Of a stretch of 64,000 nt of DNA, positions 1-7,460 are shown piece after piece (positions within the stretch are counted from its first letter, which is position 1; every line of letters begins with the position of its first letter). The notes under the pieces are model-generated. The model made no database searches. It was not told the DNA's origin and worked only from the letters and a program-made list of their open reading frames with translations. The DNA is from Thermoactinomyces sp. DSM 45892 (lineage in GTDB: Bacteria > Bacillota > Bacilli > Thermoactinomycetales > Thermoactinomycetaceae), in NCBI RefSeq assembly GCF_900107305.1, contig NZ_FNPL01000017.1, positions 16,080-80,079 of the forward strand, read 5' to 3'. The translations under genes and the position numbers were made by a program.

Positions 1-1
1 G

Positions 2-343
2 GGAGAAGAGGTTATATTCGTAGCGCTGTATTCGTACCATCAAAGTCAGGGACGGACCTATATGAATATATCACTACCGTTACCAGGGTCCGCGATGATT
101 GGAATTTTGGAGTGGAAACAAATGGGGCGTGATTTACAAATTACAAGTGAAGCCTTAATTCCTTCTTCTGATTCAGGGATTTATCTAACTTGTAAGATGT
201 TTACTTGGAAGTTACCCTTACGGGAGCGATTTTGGATTAGAGAGATAAAACCTGGGAAAATGGAAGCCCGCCATAAGATGTGGATTTTTGGAGTTCCTTT
301 TTTAAGGGTTAGGTATGAAATAGAGAGTAACTATGATAAATGA
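2..343 (+). CDS. C-terminal end of an unidentified protein (partial)
   Basis: An open frame runs in from the left edge and stops at 343, so only about 113 C-terminal residues are visible. The end reads as a compact beta-rich segment with the phrases LPLPGSAMIGILEW and MWIFGVPFLRVRYEI. This faintly recalls the C-terminus of YndJ-type membrane proteins of bacilli, but I cannot confirm it. An internal ATG at 62 has no ribosome binding site, so it is not a separate gene. The next gene has its own promoter, so this is the last gene of its transcript. Confidence 0.45.
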   Translation, partial: GEEVIFVALYSYHQSQGRTYMNISLPLPGSAMIGILEWKQMGRDLQITSEALIPSSDSGIYLTCKMFTWKLPLRERFWIREIKPGKMEARHKMWIFGVPFLRVRYEIESNYDK

Positions 344-354
344 TATTCCATAAA

Positions 355-383
355 TTTACACAGATAAATAGATGATGTATAGT
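355..383 (+). promoter_or_regulatory. Sigma-A type promoter of the e(P4) phosphatase gene
   Basis: TTTACA (355-360) and TATAGT (378-383) are separated by exactly 17 bp and lie 42 bp before the ATG at 426. This is a good vegetative promoter match. Confidence 0.5.
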
Positions 384-425
384 AAATACGTACTAAAAAG
401 TATGTAGTGAGGAGCGGGATAAGAA

Positions 426-1256
426 ATGAATCGAATGATGAAGGCAAGCGCGGTAGTAGCGCTCTCTATTTTCTCTCTAGTGGGATGTCAAACACCCACA
501 CAAGATGTGAAACAAGAGAAAGCGAAAGAAGTTGCTTTGAGCGAACAACAAGTAATGGCGGATGTGTGGTTTCAAACAGCAGGAGAAAGCAAAGCTCTCT
601 ATTACCAAGGATATAACATCGGGAAAATGAAATTAGATGAAGCTTTGAAAAAGAAGACGCAGAAGAAGCCTGCGATTGTATTAGATTTGGATGAGACTGT
701 GCTGGATAATAGTCCGTATCAAGCCATGACGGTCAAAGAGGGAAAAGGATATCCATATAAATGGGACGATTGGATTCAAGCAGCTAAAGCAGAAGCTCTA
801 CCCGGAGCAGTTCCTTTCTTGCAATATGCAAATGAAAAAGGTGTCTCCATTTACTACATATCGAATCGCAAACAAAAGAATCAGCTAGAGGCCACGATTA
901 AGAACATGAAGAACTTAGGAATCCCACAAGCGGATACAGATCACGTTTTATTACAGAGCGAGAATGAAAAAGGAAAAGACGAACGGAGAAAGAAAGTTAC
1001 AGCAGACCGAGAGATCGTCCTATTCTTTGGTGATAATTTATCTGACTTCCAAGCATTTGATCAAAAAAATGTAAAAGATCGGAACCAAGCAGTAGACAAG
1101 GTTCGGTCGTCATTCGGCGATAAATTTATTGTTTTCCCAAATCCTATGTATGGAGATTGGGAGTCAGCTGTATACCAGTATGATTTGAAAAAATCAGATG
1201 CTGATAAGGACAAGGCTCGAAAAGATGCATTGCGTATATTTGAATACAATAAATAA
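426..1256 (+). CDS. 5'-nucleotidase, lipoprotein e(P4) family acid phosphatase
   Basis: This 276-residue lipoprotein has a lipobox ending LVGC, with acylated Cys21, so it should be anchored outside the membrane. The HAD class IIIB phosphatase core follows. Motif I is DLDETVLDN (87-95, nucleophile Asp87, acid/base Asp89), motif II is ISNR near 145, and the acidic motif GDNLSDF lies near 208. Family members dephosphorylate nucleoside monophosphates and small phosphomonoesters at the cell surface, in Haemophilus for NAD or nicotinamide riboside uptake. The length is normal for the family. GAGGAG precedes the ATG. It is transcribed alone from a sigma-A-like promoter and meets the methyltransferase gene tail to tail at a shared terminator. 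The substrate here is unknown. Confidence 0.9.
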   Translation: MNRMMKASAVVALSIFSLVGCQTPTQDVKQEKAKEVALSEQQVMADVWFQTAGESKALYYQGYNIGKMKLDEALKKKTQKKPAIVLDLDETVLDNSPYQAMTVKEGKGYPYKWDDWIQAAKAEALPGAVPFLQYANEKGVSIYYISNRKQKNQLEATIKNMKNLGIPQADTDHVLLQSENEKGKDERRKKVTADREIVLFFGDNLSDFQAFDQKNVKDRNQAVDKVRSSFGDKFIVFPNPMYGDWESAVYQYDLKKSDADKDKARKDALRIFEYNK

Positions 1257-1282
1257 GCTAGGAATCAGAGTTTAAATCTACA

Positions 1283-1315
1283 AAACCTCCCCTATTGAGA
1301 ATAAGAGGGAGGTTT
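1283..1315. terminator. Bidirectional terminator hairpin
   Basis: A 9-bp perfect inverted repeat (AAACCTCCC / GGGAGGTTT) with a 15-nt loop lies between two convergent genes. Confidence 0.7.
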
Positions 1316-1353
1316 GATTTTATGGTTTGATCTAATATGGAAGAAAAATCTAC

Positions 1354-2025
1354 TTACTCAGTGACGAGAATGACTGCGAAGCCATCGTAGCCTTTGCCTC
1401 CCACTGTTTGAATGGCTGTGGAAGTTAAGCGAGGTTCTTTAGCAATCATGTCGAATAATTCACGAGTTCCTTTCACACCAGGGTCTTCACTGTTTTCGTC
1501 CACGACTTCTCCCTCGCGAACTACATTATCACAGACGATCAAAGTTCCAGGGCGTGAAAATTTTAGGGCATACTGCAGATAGTTGGGGTTGTTTGGCTTA
1601 TCCGCGTCAATAAATACCATATCAAATACGGGGCTTTCCTCTGCTAATGTGGCTAAGGAGTCTAACGCTTCCCCTACTTGAATATCCACACGGGAGGTGA
1701 GACCTGCTCGGTCAATATTGGCCTGAGCAACTTTGGCATGAATAGGGTCAAGCTCTAAACTTACTAGTTGTCCATCTTGTGGCAAGGCACGAGCAAGCCA
1801 TATCGTACTGTATCCACCAAGGGTTCCGATTTCCAAGATGCGCTGTGCTCCTTGGATTTTTGCGAGTAGATGAAGGAGTTTCCCCTGACTAGGAGATACA
1901 TCGATGGCTGGTAAATCAGCTTCTTCATTTGCTTTTAAGGTTTCTTCTAAGACTTGATCCGATTGTACAAGTAGATTTGAAATATAATCGTCGACTTTTG
2001 ACCATTTTGTTTGGACATCAATCAT
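1354..2025 (-). CDS. SAM-dependent O-methyltransferase (catechol OMT / YrrM-like)
   Basis: The 223-residue class I methyltransferase has the typical length of the O-methyltransferase family 3. SAM-binding motif I is ILEIGTLGGYST (63-74), the acidic ribose-binding residue is in VSLELD, and the metal and substrate region FIDADKPNN follows near 139. A second Asp lies in VCDNVV. These enzymes transfer methyl groups to catechol-like hydroxyls with a divalent metal; the physiological substrate is often unknown. It is monocistronic and is flanked upstream by a very AT-rich stretch (2050-2110). The ATG at 2025 follows an AAGGATGG site. There is no link to the neighbouring toxin gene beyond shared orientation. 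Confidence 0.88.
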   Translation of the reverse strand: MIDVQTKWSKVDDYISNLLVQSDQVLEETLKANEEADLPAIDVSPSQGKLLHLLAKIQGAQRILEIGTLGGYSTIWLARALPQDGQLVSLELDPIHAKVAQANIDRAGLTSRVDIQVGEALDSLATLAEESPVFDMVFIDADKPNNPNYLQYALKFSRPGTLIVCDNVVREGEVVDENSEDPGVKGTRELFDMIAKEPRLTSTAIQTVGGKGYDGFAVILVTE

Positions 2026-2138
2026 GTGTGAGCCATCCTTTCAAGCCTAGATAGTATGGTACAATATATATTATACTATACAGAAAATATAATATAATAT
2101 ATATTGTTTTTTGTTTTATAAATGTTATAGAGAATAAG

Positions 2139-2184
2139 AGTGGACACTACAGGAGTAATCTGCATTACTCCTGTAGTGTCCACT
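2139..2184 (-). terminator. 21-bp perfect inverted repeat after the toxin gene
   Basis: Arms 2139-2159 and 2164-2184 are perfectly complementary over 21 bp with a 4-nt loop. It sits just downstream of the toxin stop codon. The stem is unusually long and the following T-run on the minus strand is poor, so a terminator is likely, but an mRNA-stabilising or mobile-element role is possible. Confidence 0.6.
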
Positions 2185-2210
2185 TTCGGTGGATAGTTCA
2201 GTAAATGTTA

Positions 2211-3194
2211 TTATTTCTTTTTCATTTTTGCCATATATTCTGCATATGGCATGATTTGTGTAGGGCCTTTTCCATCGATTGGTTTTATTTTTACGGCCAT
2301 TCTTGAATAGTGTCCTCCAACCCCATTATAAGAGAAGGACATACCATCTAGAATCACTTGCTGATTGTCATCATCTAATGACCAAACATCTTTATGTGTT
2401 GGAGAAATGGAACCATATTTAAAAATTTGGTATGGAGTTAATTCTTTATAAATCCTGTCCCCACTATCGGGATCTTTTATATACATTCCTACGGTACCCG
2501 TAACGCCTGCTTTACCTGTGAATGTTCCGGAGAAGTTTGCATTTTGTACGATCCCAATGTATGTAGTGATTTGCCCTGCTTGAGCTATGATGGGTTGTGA
2601 TTTAAATGTTTCTGTTATTTCATTCGTAGTGGTATTCGAGCTCGTATGATTATAAGTAAACTCAGATGACGCAGTAATAGTCTCTCCACCCTCTGCTACA
2701 AATGGAATGCTCAAACCTATTTTAGTTTGGGACGATAAGCCCAATTTTACCCCTTCTGCATTTGAGTAGGTAAAGCTCTCTGTTACTTTCACACTTTTTT
2801 CGGGTGTATAGGCTGTTTGATCTCTGTTTGATTCATTCTTGTAAGTTAATAACTCTACACTTGCACCGTCCATATATGAATTTGCAACAGCATTAGTAGA
2901 GATCTGGGCATTCGTATCATTGTATTTCAAATCGAACTTGATATTGTTATAGTCCTCTGTCATAGCGTAGTAATTAATGTTTTTGTGATCGAGGATGGAT
3001 GCTGCGCGTAAGAAATTGTATTTTAGATCCTCCTTGAGTTGGTTTTGGTTATTTGATGGTTTAGTAGTTGCTGGTTTGCTAACAGGCATTTCTGCAGCGG
3101 AAGCAACACTGGATGCAGACGGTGCAACACCTGCACCTACTACTAATGCACAAGAAAGAGGGATGATCGTAGCTATTTTTTTCATCTTTTTCAT
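2211..3194 (-). CDS. ETX/MTX2 (aerolysin-like) beta-pore-forming toxin
   Basis: The protein has 327 residues with a Sec signal peptide (1 to about 34, ending ASAAE), so it is secreted. The body matches the ETX/MTX2 family in length and pattern. There is a variable head, then long alternating Ser/Thr-rich amphipathic beta strands (about 135-225) including the membrane-inserting hairpin region (SLSIP-like 'GLSIPFVAEGG', then a run rich in T, S and N). A C-terminal beta domain ends in lysines. Family members include Clostridium epsilon toxin and the Lysinibacillus Mtx2/Mtx3 mosquitocidal toxins, which oligomerise into pores. GAAGGAG precedes the ATG. A 12-bp inverted repeat lies upstream of the probable -10. 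The target host is unknown; insect or other invertebrate targets are a guess from relatives. Confidence 0.85.
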   Translation of the reverse strand: MKKMKKIATIIPLSCALVVGAGVAPSASSVASAAEMPVSKPATTKPSNNQNQLKEDLKYNFLRAASILDHKNINYYAMTEDYNNIKFDLKYNDTNAQISTNAVANSYMDGASVELLTYKNESNRDQTAYTPEKSVKVTESFTYSNAEGVKLGLSSQTKIGLSIPFVAEGGETITASSEFTYNHTSSNTTTNEITETFKSQPIIAQAGQITTYIGIVQNANFSGTFTGKAGVTGTVGMYIKDPDSGDRIYKELTPYQIFKYGSISPTHKDVWSLDDDNQQVILDGMSFSYNGVGGHYSRMAVKIKPIDGKGPTQIMPYAEYMAKMKKK

Positions 3195-3242
3195 GACAAA
3201 TGCTCCTTCTATTTATAAGTGGTGATATTGGATACGTTTCTT

Positions 3243-3301
3243 ATTATAGATGGATTCGATATCATGACGGTCTAAAATATAGGATTTTATATATTTTAGA
3301 C
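3243..3301 (-). promoter_or_regulatory. Toxin promoter region with 12-bp operator-like palindrome
   Basis: On the minus strand TATAAT (3248-3243) is a likely -10. Upstream, arms 3270-3281 and 3290-3301 (GTCTAAAATATA and its complement) form a perfect 12-bp inverted repeat with an 8-nt spacer. Its position suggests an activator or repressor site. Confidence 0.5.
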
Positions 3302-3570
3302 ACAATCTCACGCCTGTTAAGAGGTATGGGTTTGTCTTACTTTCCCTTGGGTGGATACCCATTCATATAGGAAGTCGGGCAGTGATTAAACGCATGCGAA
3401 TATTCAAATAAATAGGACTAACCGGAACTTGTTGTTTCTGCCTATTTGGTATAGTCTGCCTGTTGCGGTTGTGTTTCATCTATCGCTTATTTCTGCAGGA
3501 TAAAGATTTGTGATCTTTTAAAGACACATCCGATAGGACATTATCGATTGGTTTCGTGGAGAAAATGTAG
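3302..3570. other. Intergenic stretch, no gene seen
   Basis: Neither strand has a frame with a ribosome binding site and coding character. It separates the toxin promoter from the next minus-strand gene's terminator. Confidence 0.5.
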
Positions 3571-3614
3571 AAGAACTTGAGTTTTTCGCTTGCACAATGA
3601 AAACTCAAGTTCTT
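3571..3614. terminator. Terminator hairpin after the DUF7660 gene
   Basis: AAGAACTTGAGTTTT (3571-3585) pairs perfectly with 3600-3614, and its T-rich arms give a U-run on the transcript. Confidence 0.7.
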
Positions 3615-3679
3615 TTATTGTTTGAATCCTAAGCTTTGCGTTTTCAGTTGGATCCATACCGTGAATTTCATTAGAAACC

Positions 3680-3934
3680 TTATTCGTATACCTTAGCTGC
3701 GAGTAATACTGTGGCAAAGAAAGACCAGTCCATTTCTTCTGGTAGAGGGATACCTTGATTCTTATAATAGCCATCCATATCCTTCACCCATGCTCCTAAT
3801 GCGAGTAAGTAATCGTTAATGGATAGATTTTCCCAGTCCCTTTGGTTATTTTTAAAGTCTTCTGCCAAATGGATAGAAAATTGATAAAAGTCTTCTCTCG
3901 TTTTAACATTTTTTGCTTCATCTACTAGACTCAT
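3680..3934 (-). CDS. DUF7660-family small protein
   Basis: The 84-residue soluble protein has the features I associate with DUF7660: an opening 'LVDEAKNVKTREDF', a central 'WVKDMDGYYKNQG' and an ending 'LLAAKVYE'. The function is unknown. Relatives are often single small genes near toxin or immunity loci, so an immunity role is possible but unproven. AAGGAGGTG gives an ideal start at 3934. It is transcribed alone and ends in a hairpin. Confidence 0.7.
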   Translation of the reverse strand: MSLVDEAKNVKTREDFYQFSIHLAEDFKNNQRDWENLSINDYLLALGAWVKDMDGYYKNQGIPLPEEMDWSFFATVLLAAKVYE

Positions 3935-4030
3935 TCAGCACCTCCTTAAATAAGGGAAAACCCTCACTCTCAGTGTATGCGAATTTTGCTCCAAGTAAAC
4001 ACCCCTATATTATTACCAAGATTTATCATA

Positions 4031-4118
4031 TTGCCAAGACAAGAGCTCCCAGATATGATTATGCAGATTACATGTGGCGTTAGATCAATTTATAAAAAAT
4101 ATAAGGAAAGAGAGGTAA
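4031..4118 (+). promoter_or_regulatory. Promoter module, copy 1 of 3 (followed by a dead 9-codon frame)
   Basis: TTGCCA (4031-4036), 17 bp, TATGAT (4054-4059) within ATATGATTATGCAG, then CATGT and a leader TTTATAAAAAATATAAGGAAAG. This copy leads only to ATG...TAA (4118-4147, nine codons), perhaps a remnant of a deleted gene. Confidence 0.55.
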
Positions 4119-4159
4119 TGGCTCAATCTAAAGATAATAACAAATAAACGTTTGCAATG

Positions 4160-4260
4160 TTGTCAAGATTAGGACTTTCGCACATGATGATTCTGATATA
4201 TGATTATGCAGGTCACATGTAATTTTTATTTTATTTATAAAAAAATATAAGGAAAGAAGG
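4160..4260 (+). promoter_or_regulatory. Promoter module, copy 2 of 3
   Basis: TTGTCA (4160-4165), 33 bp, then TATATGATTATGCAGGTCAC, CATGT and the leader TTTATTTATAAAAAAATATA plus AGGAAAGAAGG. It drives the gene at 4269. The same order and spacing recur in copy 3. Confidence 0.6.
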
Positions 4261-4268
4261 ATATATAG

Positions 4269-4778
4269 ATGAGGAAAGCAAAGAAATTATTACTCATTTT
4301 TACTTTTATTATCAGTGTGTTATCAGGTGTTTTTATGTTATCAGGACAGGCTTCTGCAAAAACGATATCGGCTAATAATCTACCGATTAACAACATTCAT
4401 TTTATGCAGTCCACTGCTAAAAATAAGACTGGGGACTACACAGTTCTGGACAATGCCGTAGCTTTAAAAGAAGGAACTCTTAAACCAGAAGAACTTCCTC
4501 AGATCCGTGTATGGCGTGATAAGGATAAAAAAATCTGGACGTTAGATCATAGACGACTGATTGCCTTCAAACTAGCAGGAATCAAAAATGTGTCAGTGAG
4601 ATGGGCAACAGAAGATGAGATTAAGCATGACGCTTTTAAAATGACTACACCAAACGGTGGAGAAGCAATTGATTTATTATGTCCTAACAGTAAGACTCTT
4701 ACAGTGAAAAGAGCAGAAGACTATAGCGTTTGGAGCTTAGAATATCTAAAGCAAATTAGAAGCTTGTATCAAGGCTAA
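4269..4778 (+). CDS. Secreted ParB-like-fold toxin-domain protein (putative)
   Basis: The 169-residue protein has a signal peptide (about 1-30, ending GQASA). The mature part resembles a compact domain common at the C-termini of polymorphic toxins. It has 'IHFMQST', then LPQIRVWRDKD, then the hallmark TLDHRRLIAFKLAGI (91-105; family form is usually LDNRRL), then WATEDE and 'TPNGGEAIDLL'. This domain is often described as ParB/sulfiredoxin-like with presumed nuclease or nucleotidyl activity. Here it stands free behind a signal peptide instead of at the end of a large toxin. Its promoter and leader peptide resemble those of the next gene, so both look like members of one secreted set. No immunity gene is obvious immediately beside it. 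The domain assignment is from memory and needs an HMM search. Confidence 0.6.
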   Translation: MRKAKKLLLIFTFIISVLSGVFMLSGQASAKTISANNLPINNIHFMQSTAKNKTGDYTVLDNAVALKEGTLKPEELPQIRVWRDKDKKIWTLDHRRLIAFKLAGIKNVSVRWATEDEIKHDAFKMTTPNGGEAIDLLCPNSKTLTVKRAEDYSVWSLEYLKQIRSLYQG

Positions 4779-4817
4779 AGGTGTATATGTCTAATTCAGA
4801 CAAAAATCTTCACAATG

Positions 4818-4920
4818 TTGTCAATACTAACTCTTTTATGTGTGCCGACTCTTATATATGATTATGCAAGTCGCCATGATTTTACTTTATTTATATAAAT
4901 TTAGGAAAAGGGGAATACAA
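4818..4920 (+). promoter_or_regulatory. Promoter module, copy 3 of 3
   Basis: CACAATG then TTGTCA (4818-4823), again exactly 33 bp, then TATGAT (4857-4862) in ATATATGATTATGCAAGTC, CATGAT and TTTATTTATATAAATTTAGG. It drives the gene at 4923. Confidence 0.6.
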
Positions 4921-4922
4921 TA

Positions 4923-5618
4923 ATGGGTAAGACCACGAAATTATTAGTTGTTTTTACGTTTATTCTTAGCTTGATCGTAACGGGTGTTTTGTCAGTTTCA
5001 GCATTTTCACATCCAGCCACTAAGAAAGCTGGAGAAATCCAAAAGGAAGCAATATTTATGGTAGGACCACCAGCAGCAGGTAAATCATCAACACGTAAAA
5101 AATTATATCCAAATTACCGAGTAATTGATCCAGATGAACTAAAGGCAAAAGCATGGGTAATGTTGCAAGAACAATACAAACAAAATCCAGAAGCTACTGT
5201 AGACGTTCTAGGAGAAAAACACAAACTATCCGATTATGCAAACCTACTAGAAAAGAATTATGATGAATCGAATACAGATATGGTCGAACTTGCTCATCCC
5301 TTAAGCAAGGAGTTATCAACTCAAGAGTTCCAAGATGTCTTAACTAAAAATGATTCTTTTGTATACGACACAACAGGTGGAAATGTAGAGAGAATGAAAA
5401 GAGAAATTCAAGAAGCGAAACAAAAGGGCTTTAAGATCGTTCTTCTCTATGTCTATGCACCGTTGGATGTTTGTTTAAAACGAAATGCAGAAAGATCTAG
5501 ACATGTTCCGGAAGATGTAGTAAAAGAAATATGGAACGACGTACAAAAAGCATGGGTCGAATTAAAAGATCTTCCAATTGTAGATATGACAAAAATGGTA
5601 GATACTTCTATTAAGTAA
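4923..5618 (+). CDS. Zeta-toxin-like P-loop kinase with an export signal
   Basis: The protein has 231 residues. A signal peptide or N-terminal anchor (about 1-28) precedes a P-loop kinase domain: Walker A GPPAAGKSS (48-56), then VIDPDELK (67-74) matching the substrate-binding acidic motif of zeta/PezT toxins, then a helix-rich middle and 'VYAPLDVCLKRNAERSRHVP' near 178 (lid arginines). Zeta toxins phosphorylate UDP-N-acetyl amino sugars and block wall synthesis; others phosphorylate nucleotides. They normally act in the cytoplasm and need an epsilon antitoxin. Here there is an export signal and no epsilon-like gene, so action outside the cell or in a neighbour is suggested but not shown. Leader 'TKLLVVFTFILS' resembles that of the preceding gene. 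Confidence 0.75.
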   Translation: MGKTTKLLVVFTFILSLIVTGVLSVSAFSHPATKKAGEIQKEAIFMVGPPAAGKSSTRKKLYPNYRVIDPDELKAKAWVMLQEQYKQNPEATVDVLGEKHKLSDYANLLEKNYDESNTDMVELAHPLSKELSTQEFQDVLTKNDSFVYDTTGGNVERMKREIQEAKQKGFKIVLLYVYAPLDVCLKRNAERSRHVPEDVVKEIWNDVQKAWVELKDLPIVDMTKMVDTSIK

Positions 5619-5628
5619 ATGCTATGTT

Positions 5629-5667
5629 AAAGCTCACATACAGACAACTTGTCTGTATGTGAGCTTT
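5629..5667. terminator. Terminator after the zeta-like gene
   Basis: 17-bp perfect stem: AAAGCTCACATACAGAC (5629-5645) pairs with 5651-5667 around a 5-nt loop and ends in TTT. Confidence 0.8.
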
Positions 5668-5688
5668 CAATAGAATGGGGGTATATTG

Positions 5689-6033
5689 ATGAAATTATTT
5701 GTTGACTTTCATGGGGTATATGACAGTAACAAAGGGAATTGTAAGTATGTAGTCAGCAAATTACCACTGGACTTCCAAAGCTCTCTTGAACTAAATCAAT
5801 TTGTGATGAAAACAGTGAAGCTAGTCAAAGATGACTTGCTAGAAGCTAAAAAGCAAGGATATGGAATTACTTTGGGTCTGCCTGATTCACCAATTGGAGC
5901 TTGTGCGATTGTAGAGGCTGTAAAGGGAATCATCGGTTATACGCCTTATGTATTATTTTCTTACGAACCTACTTGGTGCGAATTAGACTTAGAAGAAATA
6001 CGTGAAGAAAGTCGAGATCTATTCAGAAGATAA
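5689..6033 (+). CDS. Unknown 114-residue protein, possible immunity partner
   Basis: I do not recognise this gene. It opens MKLFVDFHGVY. It looks cytoplasmic, with a mixed alpha/beta pattern: a Leu/Val-rich helix pair, then 'LGLPDSPIGACAIVEAV' and an acidic C-terminal helix. There is no signal peptide, unlike the two genes before it. A TTG three bases upstream is in frame, but the ATG at 5689 is better spaced from GGGGGT. It sits 70 bp after the zeta-like gene, beyond a strong terminator, so it is not simply co-transcribed. A cytoplasmic immunity role is a guess from position only. Confidence 0.6.
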   Translation: MKLFVDFHGVYDSNKGNCKYVVSKLPLDFQSSLELNQFVMKTVKLVKDDLLEAKKQGYGITLGLPDSPIGACAIVEAVKGIIGYTPYVLFSYEPTWCELDLEEIREESRDLFRR

Positions 6034-6068
6034 ATCGTTTCCCAGAAAATAAGTCCTGTTGAGGGTAT

Positions 6069-6110
6069 AAAAATGGCTAGGGACACGAATCTATGTCCTT
6101 AGTCATTTTT
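6069..6110 (+). terminator. Rho-independent terminator
   Basis: Arms 6069-6085 and 6094-6110 pair with two G-U wobbles and finish in TTTTT. Confidence 0.75.
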
Positions 6111-6190
6111 ACTATTCGCTAACATTCAAATGGACAAGCAGTATCAACATATATAGTGATTTTTATTTATTTATGGATACAAGGGGATTT

Positions 6191-6355
6191 ATGGTTTTTG
6201 CTCTATATACTGGAGATTGGATAGGGTTGAGCAAGTTACATATGTATTATTCTGAAACAAATATTATAATGGGTTTAGGAGAACCAAATCAGCTCATCAT
6301 TCAAACGTCAACAGAGAATATGAAGCTCCAACATTTGATGGTGTCTGCTAAATGA
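6191..6355 (+). CDS. Small unknown protein behind a degenerate leader (doubtful)
   Basis: A 54-codon frame starts at an ATG 4 bp after AAGGGG. The upstream TGATTTTTATTTATTTAT resembles the leader of promoter modules 2 and 3, as if a fourth degenerate module stood here. The protein has no signal peptide and no motif I recognise. It may be a real small gene or the remnant of a decayed cassette. Confidence 0.3.
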   Translation: MVFALYTGDWIGLSKLHMYYSETNIIMGLGEPNQLIIQTSTENMKLQHLMVSAK

Positions 6356-6421
6356 AGTCGAAATATTCACATGTTAATCTCTTGAAGCCACATGACTGAG
6401 ATCCACCATGGAGGGATTCTA

Positions 6422-7045
6422 ATGAAAAAGGTATATCGGGACTTTTTTTTTCATTTTGATATCACGGCGATGCTCATTATCTTAGTTGCTTTTGGTTTCT
6501 ATGTTCTATATCAAGGAGTAAATGCTTTTACCTTCCTCGCACTTTTTCTTGGAATGGGCTTATATGCTTTTTTAGAATACGTTACGCATCGGTTTCTTTT
6601 TCACATGAAGCCACCTAAAAACCTCTTTTTCCTAAAGCTGTTGAAGCGTCTGCACTATGATCATCATGTCGAACCTACTAACTTGAAACTATTATTTCTA
6701 CCTGTCTGGTATAGTCTTCCTTTCGCCGTTATACTGTCATCCGTGGCCTATCTTATCACGAATTCTCTTACTCTCACCGCATCCTTTGTGATGGGATTAA
6801 CTGCTATGCTATTGATTTACGAATGGAAACATTATGTTGCACATGTCTCACTTAAACCTAGAACCTCATTTGGAAGATGGTTAAAAAAGACGCACTTATT
6901 GCACCATTATAAAAATGAGAACTATTGGTATGGTGTCTCCAACCCACTATTTGACATAGTATTTGGAACATTAAAAGATGAAAAAGATGTGCCCACTAGC
7001 TCGACAGCGAAAGATTTAGAGGGTAGGGATAGGGTGGCTCAATAG
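6422..7045 (+). CDS. Fatty acid hydroxylase / sterol desaturase family membrane enzyme
   Basis: This 207-residue integral membrane protein has the histidine clusters of di-iron lipid hydroxylases: HRFLFH (56-61), HYDHH (78-82), HYVAH (137-141) and HLLHH (158-162), followed by NYWYGVSNPLFD. Hydrophobic segments lie at about 14-50 and 97-133. The family inserts oxygen into fatty acyl, sphingoid or sterol substrates in the membrane; the substrate here is unknown. GGAGGG six bases before the ATG at 6422 decides the start; a longer frame from 6392 would place this site inside the gene. It is transcribed alone and closed by a strong terminator. Confidence 0.85.
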   Translation: MKKVYRDFFFHFDITAMLIILVAFGFYVLYQGVNAFTFLALFLGMGLYAFLEYVTHRFLFHMKPPKNLFFLKLLKRLHYDHHVEPTNLKLLFLPVWYSLPFAVILSSVAYLITNSLTLTASFVMGLTAMLLIYEWKHYVAHVSLKPRTSFGRWLKKTHLLHHYKNENYWYGVSNPLFDIVFGTLKDEKDVPTSSTAKDLEGRDRVAQ

Positions 7046-7075
7046 TAGAGGATTGGAACAAGCAGAAAAGTTCTG

Positions 7076-7128
7076 GAAGACCCCTCTTTGCCCAATAGCG
7101 TATAGCTATCAGGCAAAGAGGGGTCTTC
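7076..7128. terminator. Strong terminator after the hydroxylase gene
   Basis: 17-bp perfect stem GAAGACCCCTCTTTGCC (7076-7092) with 7112-7128. Confidence 0.8.
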
Positions 7129-7460
7129 TATCATGAAGGGTGAGAGATGGCTGAATTAGTTAAATCTGATGAAGAATCATGACATTCAAATACGGTTGGA
7201 TTTCATTTGAATGATCAACATAGAAATAATGCATTTGAGCTATACTGTTCACTAAACCCTTCATTCATAATATAAATACACATACATTCTCTTGAAGGAT
7301 AGTAGCAATGAAAGAATGTATAATGGTGGTTCTAATTATGGTAAAATATCTGAGGAAAGAAAATACAAGAGTGGGGCGCACAGATACGTTGTGACCAACG
7401 TGTGTGAGCTCTCTAAAAGAAATATAAACGTTAGTAATAGACATACGTAAAGGAGCGCAT
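7129..7460. other. Leader region of the racemase gene
   Basis: No gene is seen. A small hairpin ACGTTG-tgac-CAACGT (7386-7401), flanked by partly pairing GCGCAC / GTGTGAG, lies about 60 bp before the start codon and may be regulatory. Confidence 0.35.

Noticed and set aside
2050..2110. AT-rich near-palindromic run as an origin or attachment site
   Set aside because: It is simple TA-repeat sequence upstream of the methyltransferase gene with no iterons or flanking duplication.
3541..3774. 77-codon minus-strand frame
   Set aside because: It overlaps the DUF7660 gene in another frame, has no ribosome site and runs through the terminator hairpin.
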